A DNA stretch of 50,932 nt. Origin: Oscillospiraceae bacterium. Lineage in GTDB: Bacteria > Bacillota > Clostridia > Oscillospirales > Oscillospiraceae. Made by a program: the position numbers and the translations under genes. The stretch spans positions 1-50,932 of the forward strand of contig WRNV01000008.1 of the NCBI GenBank assembly GCA_009776445.1, written 5' to 3'. How positions within the stretch are numbered: position 1 is the first letter of the stretch; the number at the start of each line of letters is the position of its first letter. Of this stretch, positions 1 through 7,421 are shown in pieces. The notes beneath the pieces were generated by a model. It had not been told where the DNA came from. It searched no databases and saw only the letters and a program-made list of their open reading frames with translations.

Positions 1-1036
1 GGTTGCCTCGGATTGATGTCTGATACGCCCCAATATGTTGCGTAATGCCGCCGGCTTCGCCAGCCGCGACGCTCTCTTGGCGGATCCTGTCGAGTAGCGA
101 CGTCTTGCCGTGGTCTACGTGGCCCATGACTACGACGACAGGCGCGCGCGCGACCAGGTCGCCCTCGTCGTCGACGCTATCGTCTATAAGCCGCTCCTCG
201 ATCGTGACGACGATTTCTTTTTCTACTTTACAGCCAAGTTCAATCGCTACGAGAGCGGCTGTATCGTGGTCTATAATGTCTGAAACCGACGCCATAACGC
301 CCAATTTTATGAGTTGGCGCACGACTTCCGCCCCGGTTTTTTTCATACGGACCGCAAGCTCCCCAACACTGATTTCATCGGGTATCAAGACTTTCAAAGG
401 GGCTTTTTTGGCGATTTCCAGCTGGAGCCGGTGTAGTCTGTCGCGTTCTTCCTGCCGCCTCTTGGCGCCGTGCGCCATAGTCTGGGGCTGTTTTTGGCCT
501 TTCCTTACTATTTTTTCCTTGCCGCGCTTCATGTTCTCGGCGCGCTCAGGAACAAGGCTATCGAGCCTTTCGTCGTATTTTGCAATATTGATTGTAACGC
601 CCGAGGTGTCGACAACCCGCCTTTGCGGTGCCTGGCGAGGAGTGTACGGTTTGTCAGGCTTTCGTAACGTTGGCTTGCGCGTCGCGGAGGGTTGCGCCGC
701 TGGAGCGGGTTTTGCGTCGCCATCTTTTTCTGATGACGCTGCGGGGACATTTTCCGCTCTTTTATCCTTCTCCTTATCTTTCTCCTTTTCTTTTTCTTTT
801 GCCTTTCGGGGGGGTGTCGCTGCCGGAGATTCGACGGCGTATATTTCCTCAATGCTATCGATCTGGTTGTTATGGGTTAGGTATTCAAAGATGACGTCAA
901 GCTCCGCGATCGTAAGGACCTGCATGTGGTTTTTTGGCGCAGTCGCGTATTTGGAGAGTATTTCTGTTATTTTTTTAGTCGGGAGTTTGAAATCCTTAGC
1001 GACTTCATGGACCCTATATTTAAACATTGTACTCAT
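1..1036 (-). CDS. infB: Translation initiation factor IF-2, N-terminal part (runs off the left edge)
   Basis: IF-2 is the GTPase that places initiator fMet-tRNA on the 30S subunit and promotes subunit joining. About 345 codons are visible. The first ~50 residues form an IF2_N domain (start [19 protein letters not shown]), followed by a charged Lys/Glu and Pro/Ala linker, a second IF2_N-type domain (about residues 220-275, with the stretch [15 protein letters not shown]) and the beginning of the G domain, where the P-loop GHVDHGKTS lies near residue 305. The rest of the GTPase and the fMet-tRNA-binding domains lie beyond position 1. The ATG overlaps the stop codon of the L7Ae-like gene (ATGA), so the two are translationally coupled. 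It is the last visible gene of the rimP-nusA operon; rbfA would be expected next. Identification is certain. Confidence 0.96.
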   Translation of the reverse strand, partial: MSTMFKYRVHEVAKDFKLPTKKITEILSKYATAPKNHMQVLTIAELDVIFEYLTHNNQIDSIEEIYAVESPAATPPRKAKEKEKEKDKEKDKRAENVPAASSEKDGDAKPAPAAQPSATRKPTLRKPDKPYTPRQAPQRRVVDTSGVTINIAKYDERLDSLVPERAENMKRGKEKIVRKGQKQPQTMAHGAKRRQEERDRLHRLQLEIAKKAPLKVLIPDEISVGELAVRMKKTGAEVVRQLIKLGVMASVSDIIDHDTAALVAIELGCKVEKEIVVTIEERLIDDSVDDEGDLVARAPVVVVMGHVDHGKTSLLDRIRQESVAAGEAGGITQHIGAYQTSIRGN

Positions 1037-1434
1037 TTTGCGGTCCTCCTTTGGTTGGGGTTATTTTTGCTTGCCGCCGCGCGGGAGCGTCCCTCAAGCG
1101 ACTCCGCTGTCTCTCCGTACAGATCCGGATCGGTCATTGCAAGACCTCTCGCGAACCTGGCGGAGAATCCCGCGTCTAAGACAGCCACCGTACCCGGAGA
1201 TCCGCGACCTGTCACACTTCCAATCTCAAATTTTGTGAAGGGGACAATCACACATGCGGTGCGGCTGATCTTCGAGATGTAAGCCGCGCGACTTCTCGCA
1301 TTCGTAGAGGCGTCACTTGCTATAACTACAAGCCGTGCTTTTCCTGCCCGCGCCGCTGCCGCCGCGGCGTCGCCGCCTACGGCGAGCAGTCCGGCTTTTT
1401 TCATTAAACCAAGCAATTGCAGGTTAGAATTCAT
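1033..1434 (-). CDS. L7Ae/L30e/S12e/Gadd45-family ribosomal protein (YlxQ/RplGA-like)
   Basis: A 133-residue small RNA-binding protein in the slot where Firmicutes carry ylxQ (rplGA), between rnpM and infB. The N-terminus ([16 protein letters not shown]) and the region [12 protein letters not shown] are typical of the L7Ae fold, which binds kink-turn RNA. The C-terminal ~40 residues (rich in Arg, Ser, Ala, ending NQRRTAK) form a basic tail longer than in most relatives. The ATG at 1434 was chosen because a GGAG lies 8 nt upstream; an in-frame ATG at 1455 would overlap rnpM further. It overlaps rnpM by 11 bp and infB by 4 bp. The family is a confident call; the exact RNA target is not known from the sequence. 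Confidence 0.85.
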   Translation of the reverse strand: MNSNLQLLGLMKKAGLLAVGGDAAAAAARAGKARLVVIASDASTNARSRAAYISKISRTACVIVPFTKFEIGSVTGRGSPGTVAVLDAGFSARFARGLAMTDPDLYGETAESLEGRSRAAASKNNPNQRRTAK

Positions 1435-1696
1435 AAAGTGTCTCCATCTGTTCATTTAGCGCTTCAATGACGCTTACGGGTATCTCGACGCCGAACGCCC
1501 TTGACAAGGCTTTTGATTTTATTGCCCGCTTGAGGCATTCGGAACGTTGGCAGACATAAGCGCCGCGGCCTGGCTTTTTGCCTGTGAAATCCAGTGTTAT
1601 TTCGCCGGTAGGGGATCTAACCGTCCTGATCAGCTCACGTTTTGGTTTCATCTCGCGGCAGCCAAGGCACTGCCGCAAGGGGATTTTCTTTTGCAT
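1424..1696 (-). CDS. rnpM: RNase P modulator RnpM (YlxR family, DUF448)
   Basis: A 90-residue basic protein of the YlxR family, which in Bacillus subtilis binds the RNase P RNA and modulates its activity. Characteristic blocks are visible: LRQCLGCREMKPKRELIR at residues 7-24 and GRGAYVCQRSECLKRA at about 44-59. The position between nusA and the L7Ae-like gene is the classic Firmicutes arrangement. A GGGGG ribosome site precedes the ATG. There are 18 bp between the nusA stop and this start, and the 3' end overlaps the next gene by 11 bp. Confidence 0.9.
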   Translation of the reverse strand: MQKKIPLRQCLGCREMKPKRELIRTVRSPTGEITLDFTGKKPGRGAYVCQRSECLKRAIKSKALSRAFGVEIPVSVIEALNEQMETLYEF

Positions 1697-1714
1697 TCGG
1701 CATCCCCCTGGAGA

Positions 1715-2767
1715 CTATGCTTGGCTTTCCGGCTTGATGTCGATCTTGAATCCGGTAAGGCGGGCGGCGAGTCGGACATTTTGGCCTTCTTTGCCGATAG
1801 CGAGCGACAACTGGTTGTCCGGCACGATTACGCGACAGGATTTGCCGCCTTCGAACATCGTTACTGAAACAACCTCGGAAGGCGATAGCGCAGAAGCTAT
1901 GTATTCGACCGGGTCGTCGCTGTATTTGACGATATCTATTTTTTCACCGCCTAGTTCGCTTACAATGGTGTTTACGCGAGCGCCCTTTGGACCGACGCAC
2001 GCGCCGATTGGCTCGACATCCGGATCATTGGACACAACCGCTATTTTTGTCCGGTTACCGGCTTCGCGCGCAATGCTGCGAATTTCGACGATGCCATCGA
2101 AAATTTCTGGGACTTCCAACTCAAATAGCCGCTTAACAAGGCCGGGGTGGGTGCGCGAAATGAGGATCTGTGGCCCTCGGGTGGATTTTCTGACTTCGAT
2201 GACGTAAACCTTGATTCTGTCTCCGTCTTTAAGAATTTCGTTTGGGATGCGTTCACTGGACGATAGCATTGCTTCGGTGTGCTCGGAGCTTGCCCCGATC
2301 TGTATAGAAACACTGCCGGAGCGCGGATCGATCCGTGATACGATGCCGGTCAGGATCTCATGCTCCTTGGACGTAAACTCATCGTATACTATATTCCGCT
2401 CAGCCTCGCGGATGCCCTGTATAATAACTTGTTTAGCGGCTTGGGCGGCAATTCGGCCGAACCTGGTTGTGTCAACCGGCTCGTTAATTAGATTGCCTGG
2501 GAGAGCGCCCAGCAGTATTTTCCTGGCTTGTTCGACAGAGTATTGGGTATTTGGGTTTTCAACTGTTTCTACCACTGTTTTCTGCATGAACATATCCACG
2601 GTCTTTTCCACAGGGTCTAAAACGACGCGCGCGCATTCGGCGCATGTCGGATAGTCTTTCTTTAAAGCCGCCAACAAGGCTTGTTCAATCTTTTCAAGCA
2701 TATAGGTTTGGGGTATGCCCTTTTCCTTTTCAATATCCGAAATTGCTGAGAAAAATTCAGCGTTCAT
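1715..2767 (-). CDS. nusA: Transcription termination/antitermination factor NusA
   Basis: NusA binds RNA polymerase and nascent RNA and modulates pausing, intrinsic termination and antitermination. At 350 residues it is the short Firmicutes form: an N-terminal polymerase-binding domain (1-125), an S1 domain (about 135-200), KH1 and KH2 (about 200-345, with GACVGPKGARVNTIVSELGG and the second KH loop IGKEGQNVRLAARLTG near the C-terminus). The acidic C-terminal repeats of the proteobacterial form are absent, as expected. A GGAGGA ribosome site lies 10 nt before the ATG. It is second in the operon after rimP; the operon leader carries a terminator-like hairpin through which NusA might act on its own expression. 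Confidence 0.96.
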   Translation of the reverse strand: MNAEFFSAISDIEKEKGIPQTYMLEKIEQALLAALKKDYPTCAECARVVLDPVEKTVDMFMQKTVVETVENPNTQYSVEQARKILLGALPGNLINEPVDTTRFGRIAAQAAKQVIIQGIREAERNIVYDEFTSKEHEILTGIVSRIDPRSGSVSIQIGASSEHTEAMLSSSERIPNEILKDGDRIKVYVIEVRKSTRGPQILISRTHPGLVKRLFELEVPEIFDGIVEIRSIAREAGNRTKIAVVSNDPDVEPIGACVGPKGARVNTIVSELGGEKIDIVKYSDDPVEYIASALSPSEVVSVTMFEGGKSCRVIVPDNQLSLAIGKEGQNVRLAARLTGFKIDIKPESQA

Positions 2768-2791
2768 AGCCGCGATTCCTCCATTACTGTA

Positions 2792-3253
2792 CTATATTGA
2801 TCCTATCCGAAGGCGGACGTACGCGATTTCCGCTTTCTCAAAACTGTAGCGCTGTCCTGATATGTCAAGCTCGACGCCATCGCCCCGCGAACCCGCCAAT
2901 TCCCCTAAAAATATTTTCTGCCCGTTTTTCGATTTATACAGCTTGACTTCGGCGAGCTTCCCGGTAAAGCGATCATAATCGGACGGCCCGCGTAAATGCC
3001 TTTCCACGCCGGCGCTCGACACCTCGAACGTGTAGCTTCCCGGGATAAGGTCCTCTCGCTCGTCCAGAATTGCGTCAAGCTCACGGCTGATCGACTCGCA
3101 CAGATTAATTGAAACGCCGCCGGGGTGGTCTATATAGACGCGTAGAAACCAGTTGCCCGCTTCTTTGGCGTACTCTACATTCCACAACTCGCATCCGTGC
3201 TTTTCGGTTATCGGAGCGGCTACGGCTGTTACGGTTTCTATGATTTTATTCAT
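2792..3253 (-). CDS. rimP: Ribosome maturation factor RimP
   Basis: RimP (YlxS, formerly DUF150) is needed for maturation of the 30S subunit. The 153-residue protein has the family pattern: an N-terminal alpha/beta domain with LWNVEYAKEAGNWFLRVYID (about 23-42), CESISRELDAILDERE, the loop PGSYTFEVSSAGVERHL (about 77-93), and a small C-terminal SH3-like beta domain. It is the first gene of the operon, 24 bp from nusA. GGAG lies 8 nt before the ATG. The upstream divergent region holds a good promoter for this operon and one for gdpP. Confidence 0.93.
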   Translation of the reverse strand: MNKIIETVTAVAAPITEKHGCELWNVEYAKEAGNWFLRVYIDHPGGVSINLCESISRELDAILDEREDLIPGSYTFEVSSAGVERHLRGPSDYDRFTGKLAEVKLYKSKNGQKIFLGELAGSRGDGVELDISGQRYSFEKAEIAYVRLRIGSI

Positions 3254-3278
3254 AAAAATGCTCCACGCTAATTAGCAG

Positions 3279-3302
3279 AAAAAAAGTGGGGAGTTTCCCA
3301 CT
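3279..3302 (-). terminator. Terminator-like hairpin in the leader of the rimP-nusA-infB operon (candidate attenuator)
   Basis: Read on the minus strand: AGTGGG, a 6-nt loop, CCCACT, then a run of seven T. It lies between the predicted start of transcription (near 3324) and the rimP start codon, so it would end the transcript after about 45 nt unless bypassed. The stem plus U-run is directly visible; its role is inferred. No terminator function for gdpP is possible because gdpP points away. Confidence 0.55.
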
Positions 3303-3330
3303 CGGATAGTGTTTCGTTGCCAACGTCGGC

Positions 3331-3359
3331 ATTTTACCACGCTTTTTTCACAATTGCAA
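3331..3359 (-). promoter_or_regulatory. Probable promoter of the rimP-nusA operon
   Basis: Minus-strand TTGCAA (-35, 3354-3359), 17-bp spacer, TAAAAT (-10, 3331-3336). It is placed 78 bp before the rimP ATG and upstream of the leader hairpin. Confidence 0.55.
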
Positions 3360-3397
3360 GCATTATTTATAATTTCTTAAACAGTTGTAGCGGTTAG

Positions 3398-3426
3398 TTG
3401 TAATGAAATTATAGGTTTGGTATAAT
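3398..3426 (+). promoter_or_regulatory. Probable sigma-A promoter of gdpP
   Basis: TTGTAA (3398-3403), 17-bp spacer ending in an extended TGG, and a perfect TATAAT (3421-3426). The gdpP start at 3465 is preceded by an AGGAG site at 3453. The promoter is divergent from that of rimP. Confidence 0.65.
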
Positions 3427-3464
3427 GTCCCTACGATTAAACGCATACGTAAGAGGAGACGCTC

Positions 3465-5435
3465 ATGAACAAGAAACTGCCAAGGTTGTTCCAGCCTAAC
3501 GTCAGGCTTTATTTCATGCTACTTATAGCGTTCGCAATATCAACGTTTTTTATCGGCGACTACAATCGCGAGCTGGCAGGCGCGCAGGTCGTGGTTCTCA
3601 TTTTGCTTGCGGTCTACTTTCGGTTCGCGACGCGGAAACGTACCGCGAAGCTACTTGACTATTTGGAATCCATGTCAGACACGATGGACCTGACAGTGAG
3701 GGACACGCCGCTTCCGGCAGTGATATATAACCCTGAGTCAGGCGAAATCATATGGTCAAACGACAGGTTCATTGAGATAAGTGGCATGAAAGAGCCGTTT
3801 TTCGAAATGAATATCACAGGCATCGTGCCGGATTTTACCTGGGACTGGCTACTTGACGGTAAAAGCGAATGTAGCGAAACAATTTCGCTGGGAGATAGGC
3901 AGTACAGGGTATATGGGAGCATGGCGCGTTCTGAGCGTGAATATGTCGCGGTCGCCTACTGGGCCGATGTGACGGAATATGAGCGGATAACCAACGAATA
4001 CCTAAATTCGCGGCTGGTTTTTGCGGTATTGGCGCTCGATAACTACGAGGAATTGCTCAAAGGGATGAGCGAGAAGGACAAATCCGCCCTGCTATCCGAT
4101 ATTGACGAAAAAATCAGCGAGTGGGCGGGCGAAAAAGGGGGATATCTATGCAAATACTACAGGGATCGGTATTTTTTCCTGTTTGAGGAACGTCATCTGG
4201 AGGGGTACATAAACGAGAAATTCTCGATCCTTGACTCAGTACGCTTAAACAAAGGAGCTGAAGGCGTACACGCTACGCTTAGCATCGGGATAGGGAAGGA
4301 CGGCAGTACGCCGCAGGAAAACTATCGCTACGCTAGCCTTGGCATTGAAATGGCGCTCAGCCGGGGCGGCGATCAGGCTGTCGTCAAAAACAGGCACGGC
4401 TTTGAATTTTTTGGAGGTCATTCGCCAAAACTGGTCAAGCGGACAAAAGTCAAGGCGAGGATAATGGCAAGCGCGTTTTGGGAATTACTTGGGGATGCGT
4501 CGTCCGTGTTCGTAATGAGCCATAAATTCGCGGATTATGATTCGGTTGGCGCCGCGATAGGCATATGCTGCATCGCGCGGGCGAAACACAAAAAGGCGCA
4601 TATAGTTATTGACAAAGAACGAAACCTTGCGCACAATATCATCGACATAGTCTCCCAATTGCAGGAATACCGAGGGGTTTTTATTTCAGAACAGAAAGCG
4701 ATCCTGGAAGCTGACAGTAAGGCGTTGCTAGTCGTGGTCGATACGAACAGGCCGGACAAAGTCCAGTCGGAATCGCTGTTGTTGTCGTGTACTAGGGTCG
4801 CGGTCGTCGATCACCATCGCCGCGCCGCTACGTACATAAATAACGCCGTATTGAATTTTCACGAACCGTCCGCGTCATCTTCAGCAGAATTAGTTGCCGA
4901 GATGATCCAATACCTTGTCGACAAGGACGGCATACTATCAGTGGAAGCCGAGGCGCTCCTTGCAGGTATCGTGCTGGATACAAAAGGTTTCGCGATAAAC
5001 ACAGGCAGTACGACCTTTGACGCGGCGGCTTTTCTCATACGGATGGGCGCGGATACGGCGGATGTCAAGCGGCTCCTGCAATCAGATATCGAAACAGCCA
5101 CAGCCAGGTACGCGCTCATGCGCAGCGCTTCAATATATAAAGAAGGAATCGCGCTGGCGACTAGCGACGACGCGTACAGCAGGATAAGTATAGCGCAGGC
5201 GGCGGACGAGCTGCTCAACATCAGTGGGGTCCATACATCGTTTACCGTCGCCGCTAATGGAGAAGACGTTTTTGTGTCAGGGCGGAGCATCGGCGGCGTC
5301 AACGTACAACTAATACTGGAGCAGCTCGGCGGCGGGGGCAGTTCGTCAACGGCAGGTGTGCAGATAAGGGGCGCGAGCGTTGCGCAAGTTGCGCGGGATT
5401 TGGAAAAAGCGATCGATAAATACTTCAATAGTTAG
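3465..5435 (+). CDS. gdpP: Cyclic-di-AMP phosphodiesterase GdpP (YybT family)
   Basis: GdpP degrades the second messenger c-di-AMP and is membrane bound. The 656-residue protein has the full family layout: two transmembrane helices (about 15-33 and 38-55), a PAS-like domain (about 80-175), a degenerate GGDEF domain (about 180-310), then DHH (about 345-500) and DHHA1 (about 530-656). Metal-binding residues are present: H353, D357 and D359 in SHKFADYD, D in VVVDTNRP, and the DHH triad at 449-451 in VVDHHRR. The C-terminal glycine motif reads GGGGS (622-626) where family members usually have GGGGH, a possibly meaningful change. It heads the conserved gdpP-rplI-dnaB cluster, which here is interrupted by a 134-bp MITE-like repeat 16 bp after the stop. 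Confidence 0.93.
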   Translation: MNKKLPRLFQPNVRLYFMLLIAFAISTFFIGDYNRELAGAQVVVLILLAVYFRFATRKRTAKLLDYLESMSDTMDLTVRDTPLPAVIYNPESGEIIWSNDRFIEISGMKEPFFEMNITGIVPDFTWDWLLDGKSECSETISLGDRQYRVYGSMARSEREYVAVAYWADVTEYERITNEYLNSRLVFAVLALDNYEELLKGMSEKDKSALLSDIDEKISEWAGEKGGYLCKYYRDRYFFLFEERHLEGYINEKFSILDSVRLNKGAEGVHATLSIGIGKDGSTPQENYRYASLGIEMALSRGGDQAVVKNRHGFEFFGGHSPKLVKRTKVKARIMASAFWELLGDASSVFVMSHKFADYDSVGAAIGICCIARAKHKKAHIVIDKERNLAHNIIDIVSQLQEYRGVFISEQKAILEADSKALLVVVDTNRPDKVQSESLLLSCTRVAVVDHHRRAATYINNAVLNFHEPSASSSAELVAEMIQYLVDKDGILSVEAEALLAGIVLDTKGFAINTGSTTFDAAAFLIRMGADTADVKRLLQSDIETATARYALMRSASIYKEGIALATSDDAYSRISIAQAADELLNISGVHTSFTVAANGEDVFVSGRSIGGVNVQLILEQLGGGGSSSTAGVQIRGASVAQVARDLEKAIDKYFNS

Positions 5436-5451
5436 AGTTGAACAAAGGTTA

Positions 5452-5585
5452 CTGTTCAGTAGGCATCCAAAAACACAGGTTGATTACAGGCAACGCACTG
5501 GTACTGCGGTGAAAACTTGTACAATTGGCCAAACTTGTGTGCGGAGCCTGTAACCATTGCGAGTTTTTGAATACCCACTGAACAG
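5452..5585 (+). repeat. MITE-like element, copy A (134 bp)
   Basis: Starts CTGTTCAG and ends CTGAACAG. The left end continues GGCATCCAAAAAC and the right end, reverse-complemented, GGGTATTCAAAAAC. The interior keeps the family blocks GGTTACAGGC-like, CGCACTGGTAC and TTGTGTGCGGAGCCTGTAACC. It lies between gdpP and rplI, starts 16 bp after the gdpP stop and ends 27 bp before rplI. Flanks are TTA on the left and TCA on the right. It has no coding capacity. Confidence 0.85.
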
Positions 5586-5612
5586 TCAAGAACAAAGAAT
5601 AGGAGGAGCAAC

Positions 5613-6062
5613 ATGAAAGTAATACTGCAGCAAGATATCAAGGGTCAGGGGAAACAGGGCCAGCTTGTCGATGTCTCAGACGGGTACGCGCGCAACTATC
5701 TCCTGCCAAGGAAGCTCGCCGTCACGGCGAACATGGAAAACGTCAGCGTCATGAAGCAACAGGAGAAAGCACGGCTTCGGAAGCTGGAAGCGGACAAAGC
5801 AGCGGCGAAAAAAATCGCTACGGAACTCGAAGGCGTACAAGTTACAGTAAAAGCGCGTTCCGGAGGAACGGGAGGAAAGCTATTTGGCGCTGTGACGACA
5901 AAGGAAATATCTGACGCGCTACTCGATCAACATGGCATAGAGATAGGAAAAAACAAAATGACGCAAGAAGAGCACATCAAGTCGTTTGGCGCGTACGAGA
6001 TTAAATGCAAACTCGGCTTTGAGATAACCGGAACGATCCACCTGCTGGTAATCGAAGCGTAA
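5613..6062 (+). CDS. rplI: 50S ribosomal protein L9
   Basis: L9 of 149 residues, the usual length. The N-terminal domain is diagnostic: MKVILQQDIKGQGKQGQLV followed by DGYARNYLLPRKLAV (residues 23-38). A long Lys/Glu/Ala helix (about 45-75) links to the C-terminal rRNA-binding domain, which contains KLFGAVTTKEISDAL. An AGGAGG site lies 7 nt upstream of the ATG. dnaB follows after 9 bp. The MITE-like repeat now separates it from gdpP, so it may depend on read-through or on a promoter in the repeat. Confidence 0.97.
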   Translation: MKVILQQDIKGQGKQGQLVDVSDGYARNYLLPRKLAVTANMENVSVMKQQEKARLRKLEADKAAAKKIATELEGVQVTVKARSGGTGGKLFGAVTTKEISDALLDQHGIEIGKNKMTQEEHIKSFGAYEIKCKLGFEITGTIHLLVIEA

Positions 6063-6071
6063 GGAGCCGCA

Positions 6072-7415
6072 ATGGATGATCTTCTTTTAAGGCAAATACC
6101 ACACAGCTTGGAAGCCGAGCAGGCAGTCTTGGGGTCTATACTTATAGATGCGCGCTGCGTCGGAAATGTAATAGGGGCGTTGAAGGCGGAGGATTTCTAC
6201 TCTACTGTCAATAGAGGCGTGTTCGAAACCATGTTCTCGATGTTCAGCTACGCGCTGCCGATAGATCCAGTGACAGTGCTGAACAAAATGCGCGAGGACG
6301 GCATCTGGACCGAAGAATCGCAGGGATACATACGAGACCTCATGCTTATTACGCCCACAGCGGCAAACGTCATGGAATACGCGGAGATAGTGAGGGACAA
6401 GGCTTTGCTGCGGGCTCTTGTTGATGCTGGCGGGGACATAAGCAGCATGGCTGTATCAGGGGAAGGCGGCGCGCAAAACATCCTCGAAGCGGCGGAAAAA
6501 CGCGTGTACGCGTTGCGCCAGGGCAGAAGCAGGGAAGGGCTGGAGCCGATAGCGAAAATCCTTGTCGGGGTCTATGAGCAAATATCGAACGCGGCTAAAC
6601 TTGGCAGCGGAATTCCCGGAATAGCGACAGGGCTGCACGACCTTGACCGCTCCATCATGGGCCTCAATAAATCAGATCTGATTCTTGTCGCGTCTAGGCC
6701 AGGTATGGGCAAAACTAGTATCGCGCTGAATATCGCGCTGCATACGGCGAAAACTTCTGGGAAAACAGTCGCCGTTTTCTCGCTTGAAATGTCCCGGGAG
6801 CAACTGGCTATGCGGCTTTTATCGTCAGAAGGGTTTATAGATGGTAAAAAACTCCAAACAGGGCGGATAAAACAGGAAGAATGGCGCCGTCTGGCAGACG
6901 CCGCAGCTTCCATAAGCGCCGCCGACCTGCTGATAAACGACGACGCCGCGCTGACGGTCGCGGATATGAACGCGCAATGTCGGCGTTTGTCAAACCTGGG
7001 GCTAGTAGTCGTGGATTATATACAACTTATGCAGTCGGCGTCCGGCGCGCGCGGGTACCTTGGGGAAAACAGGGTGCAGATCGTGTCGGAGATCAGCAGG
7101 ATGATGAAGATCATGGCAAAGGAGCTCAACGTGCCCGTCATGTGCCTGTCGCAACTGTCGCGCGCCAGCGAAGGACGGCAGAACAAACGTCCGCTGCTCT
7201 CCGACTTGCGCGAATCCGGCGCTATTGAGCAGGACGCCGACATTGTGATCGGGCTATATAGGGACGATTATTACAACAGGGAGTCGGAAACCCCAAATAT
7301 AGCCGAATGCATCGTGCTGAAAAACCGGCGTGGCGAAACCGGCGTTATCGAACTGCAATGGATACCGGAATACACGACGTTTTCGTCGCTTGAGCGGCGC
7401 CACGCCGAGGAGTAG
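6072..7415 (+). CDS. dnaB: Replicative DNA helicase DnaB
   Basis: The hexameric 5'-3' helicase of the replication fork (named DnaC in B. subtilis). Its 447 residues are the normal length. The N-terminal helical domain begins IPHSLEAEQAVLGSIL (10-25). The RecA-like ATPase domain has Walker A SRPGMGKTS (about 207-215), Walker B LVVVDYIQLM (about 311-320), and the C-terminal motifs LSQLSRASE and DLRESGAIEQDADIV. An AAGGAG site precedes the ATG. It follows rplI by 9 bp and tilS begins 6 bp after its stop, so these are probably one transcript. Confidence 0.97.
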   Translation: MDDLLLRQIPHSLEAEQAVLGSILIDARCVGNVIGALKAEDFYSTVNRGVFETMFSMFSYALPIDPVTVLNKMREDGIWTEESQGYIRDLMLITPTAANVMEYAEIVRDKALLRALVDAGGDISSMAVSGEGGAQNILEAAEKRVYALRQGRSREGLEPIAKILVGVYEQISNAAKLGSGIPGIATGLHDLDRSIMGLNKSDLILVASRPGMGKTSIALNIALHTAKTSGKTVAVFSLEMSREQLAMRLLSSEGFIDGKKLQTGRIKQEEWRRLADAAASISAADLLINDDAALTVADMNAQCRRLSNLGLVVVDYIQLMQSASGARGYLGENRVQIVSEISRMMKIMAKELNVPVMCLSQLSRASEGRQNKRPLLSDLRESGAIEQDADIVIGLYRDDYYNRESETPNIAECIVLKNRRGETGVIELQWIPEYTTFSSLERRHAEE

Positions 7416-7421
7416 AAAAAC

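Noticed and set aside
45..1238. 397-codon plus-strand frame over infB
   Set aside because: Ser-rich translation of the antisense strand of infB; the minus-strand protein matches IF-2 clearly.
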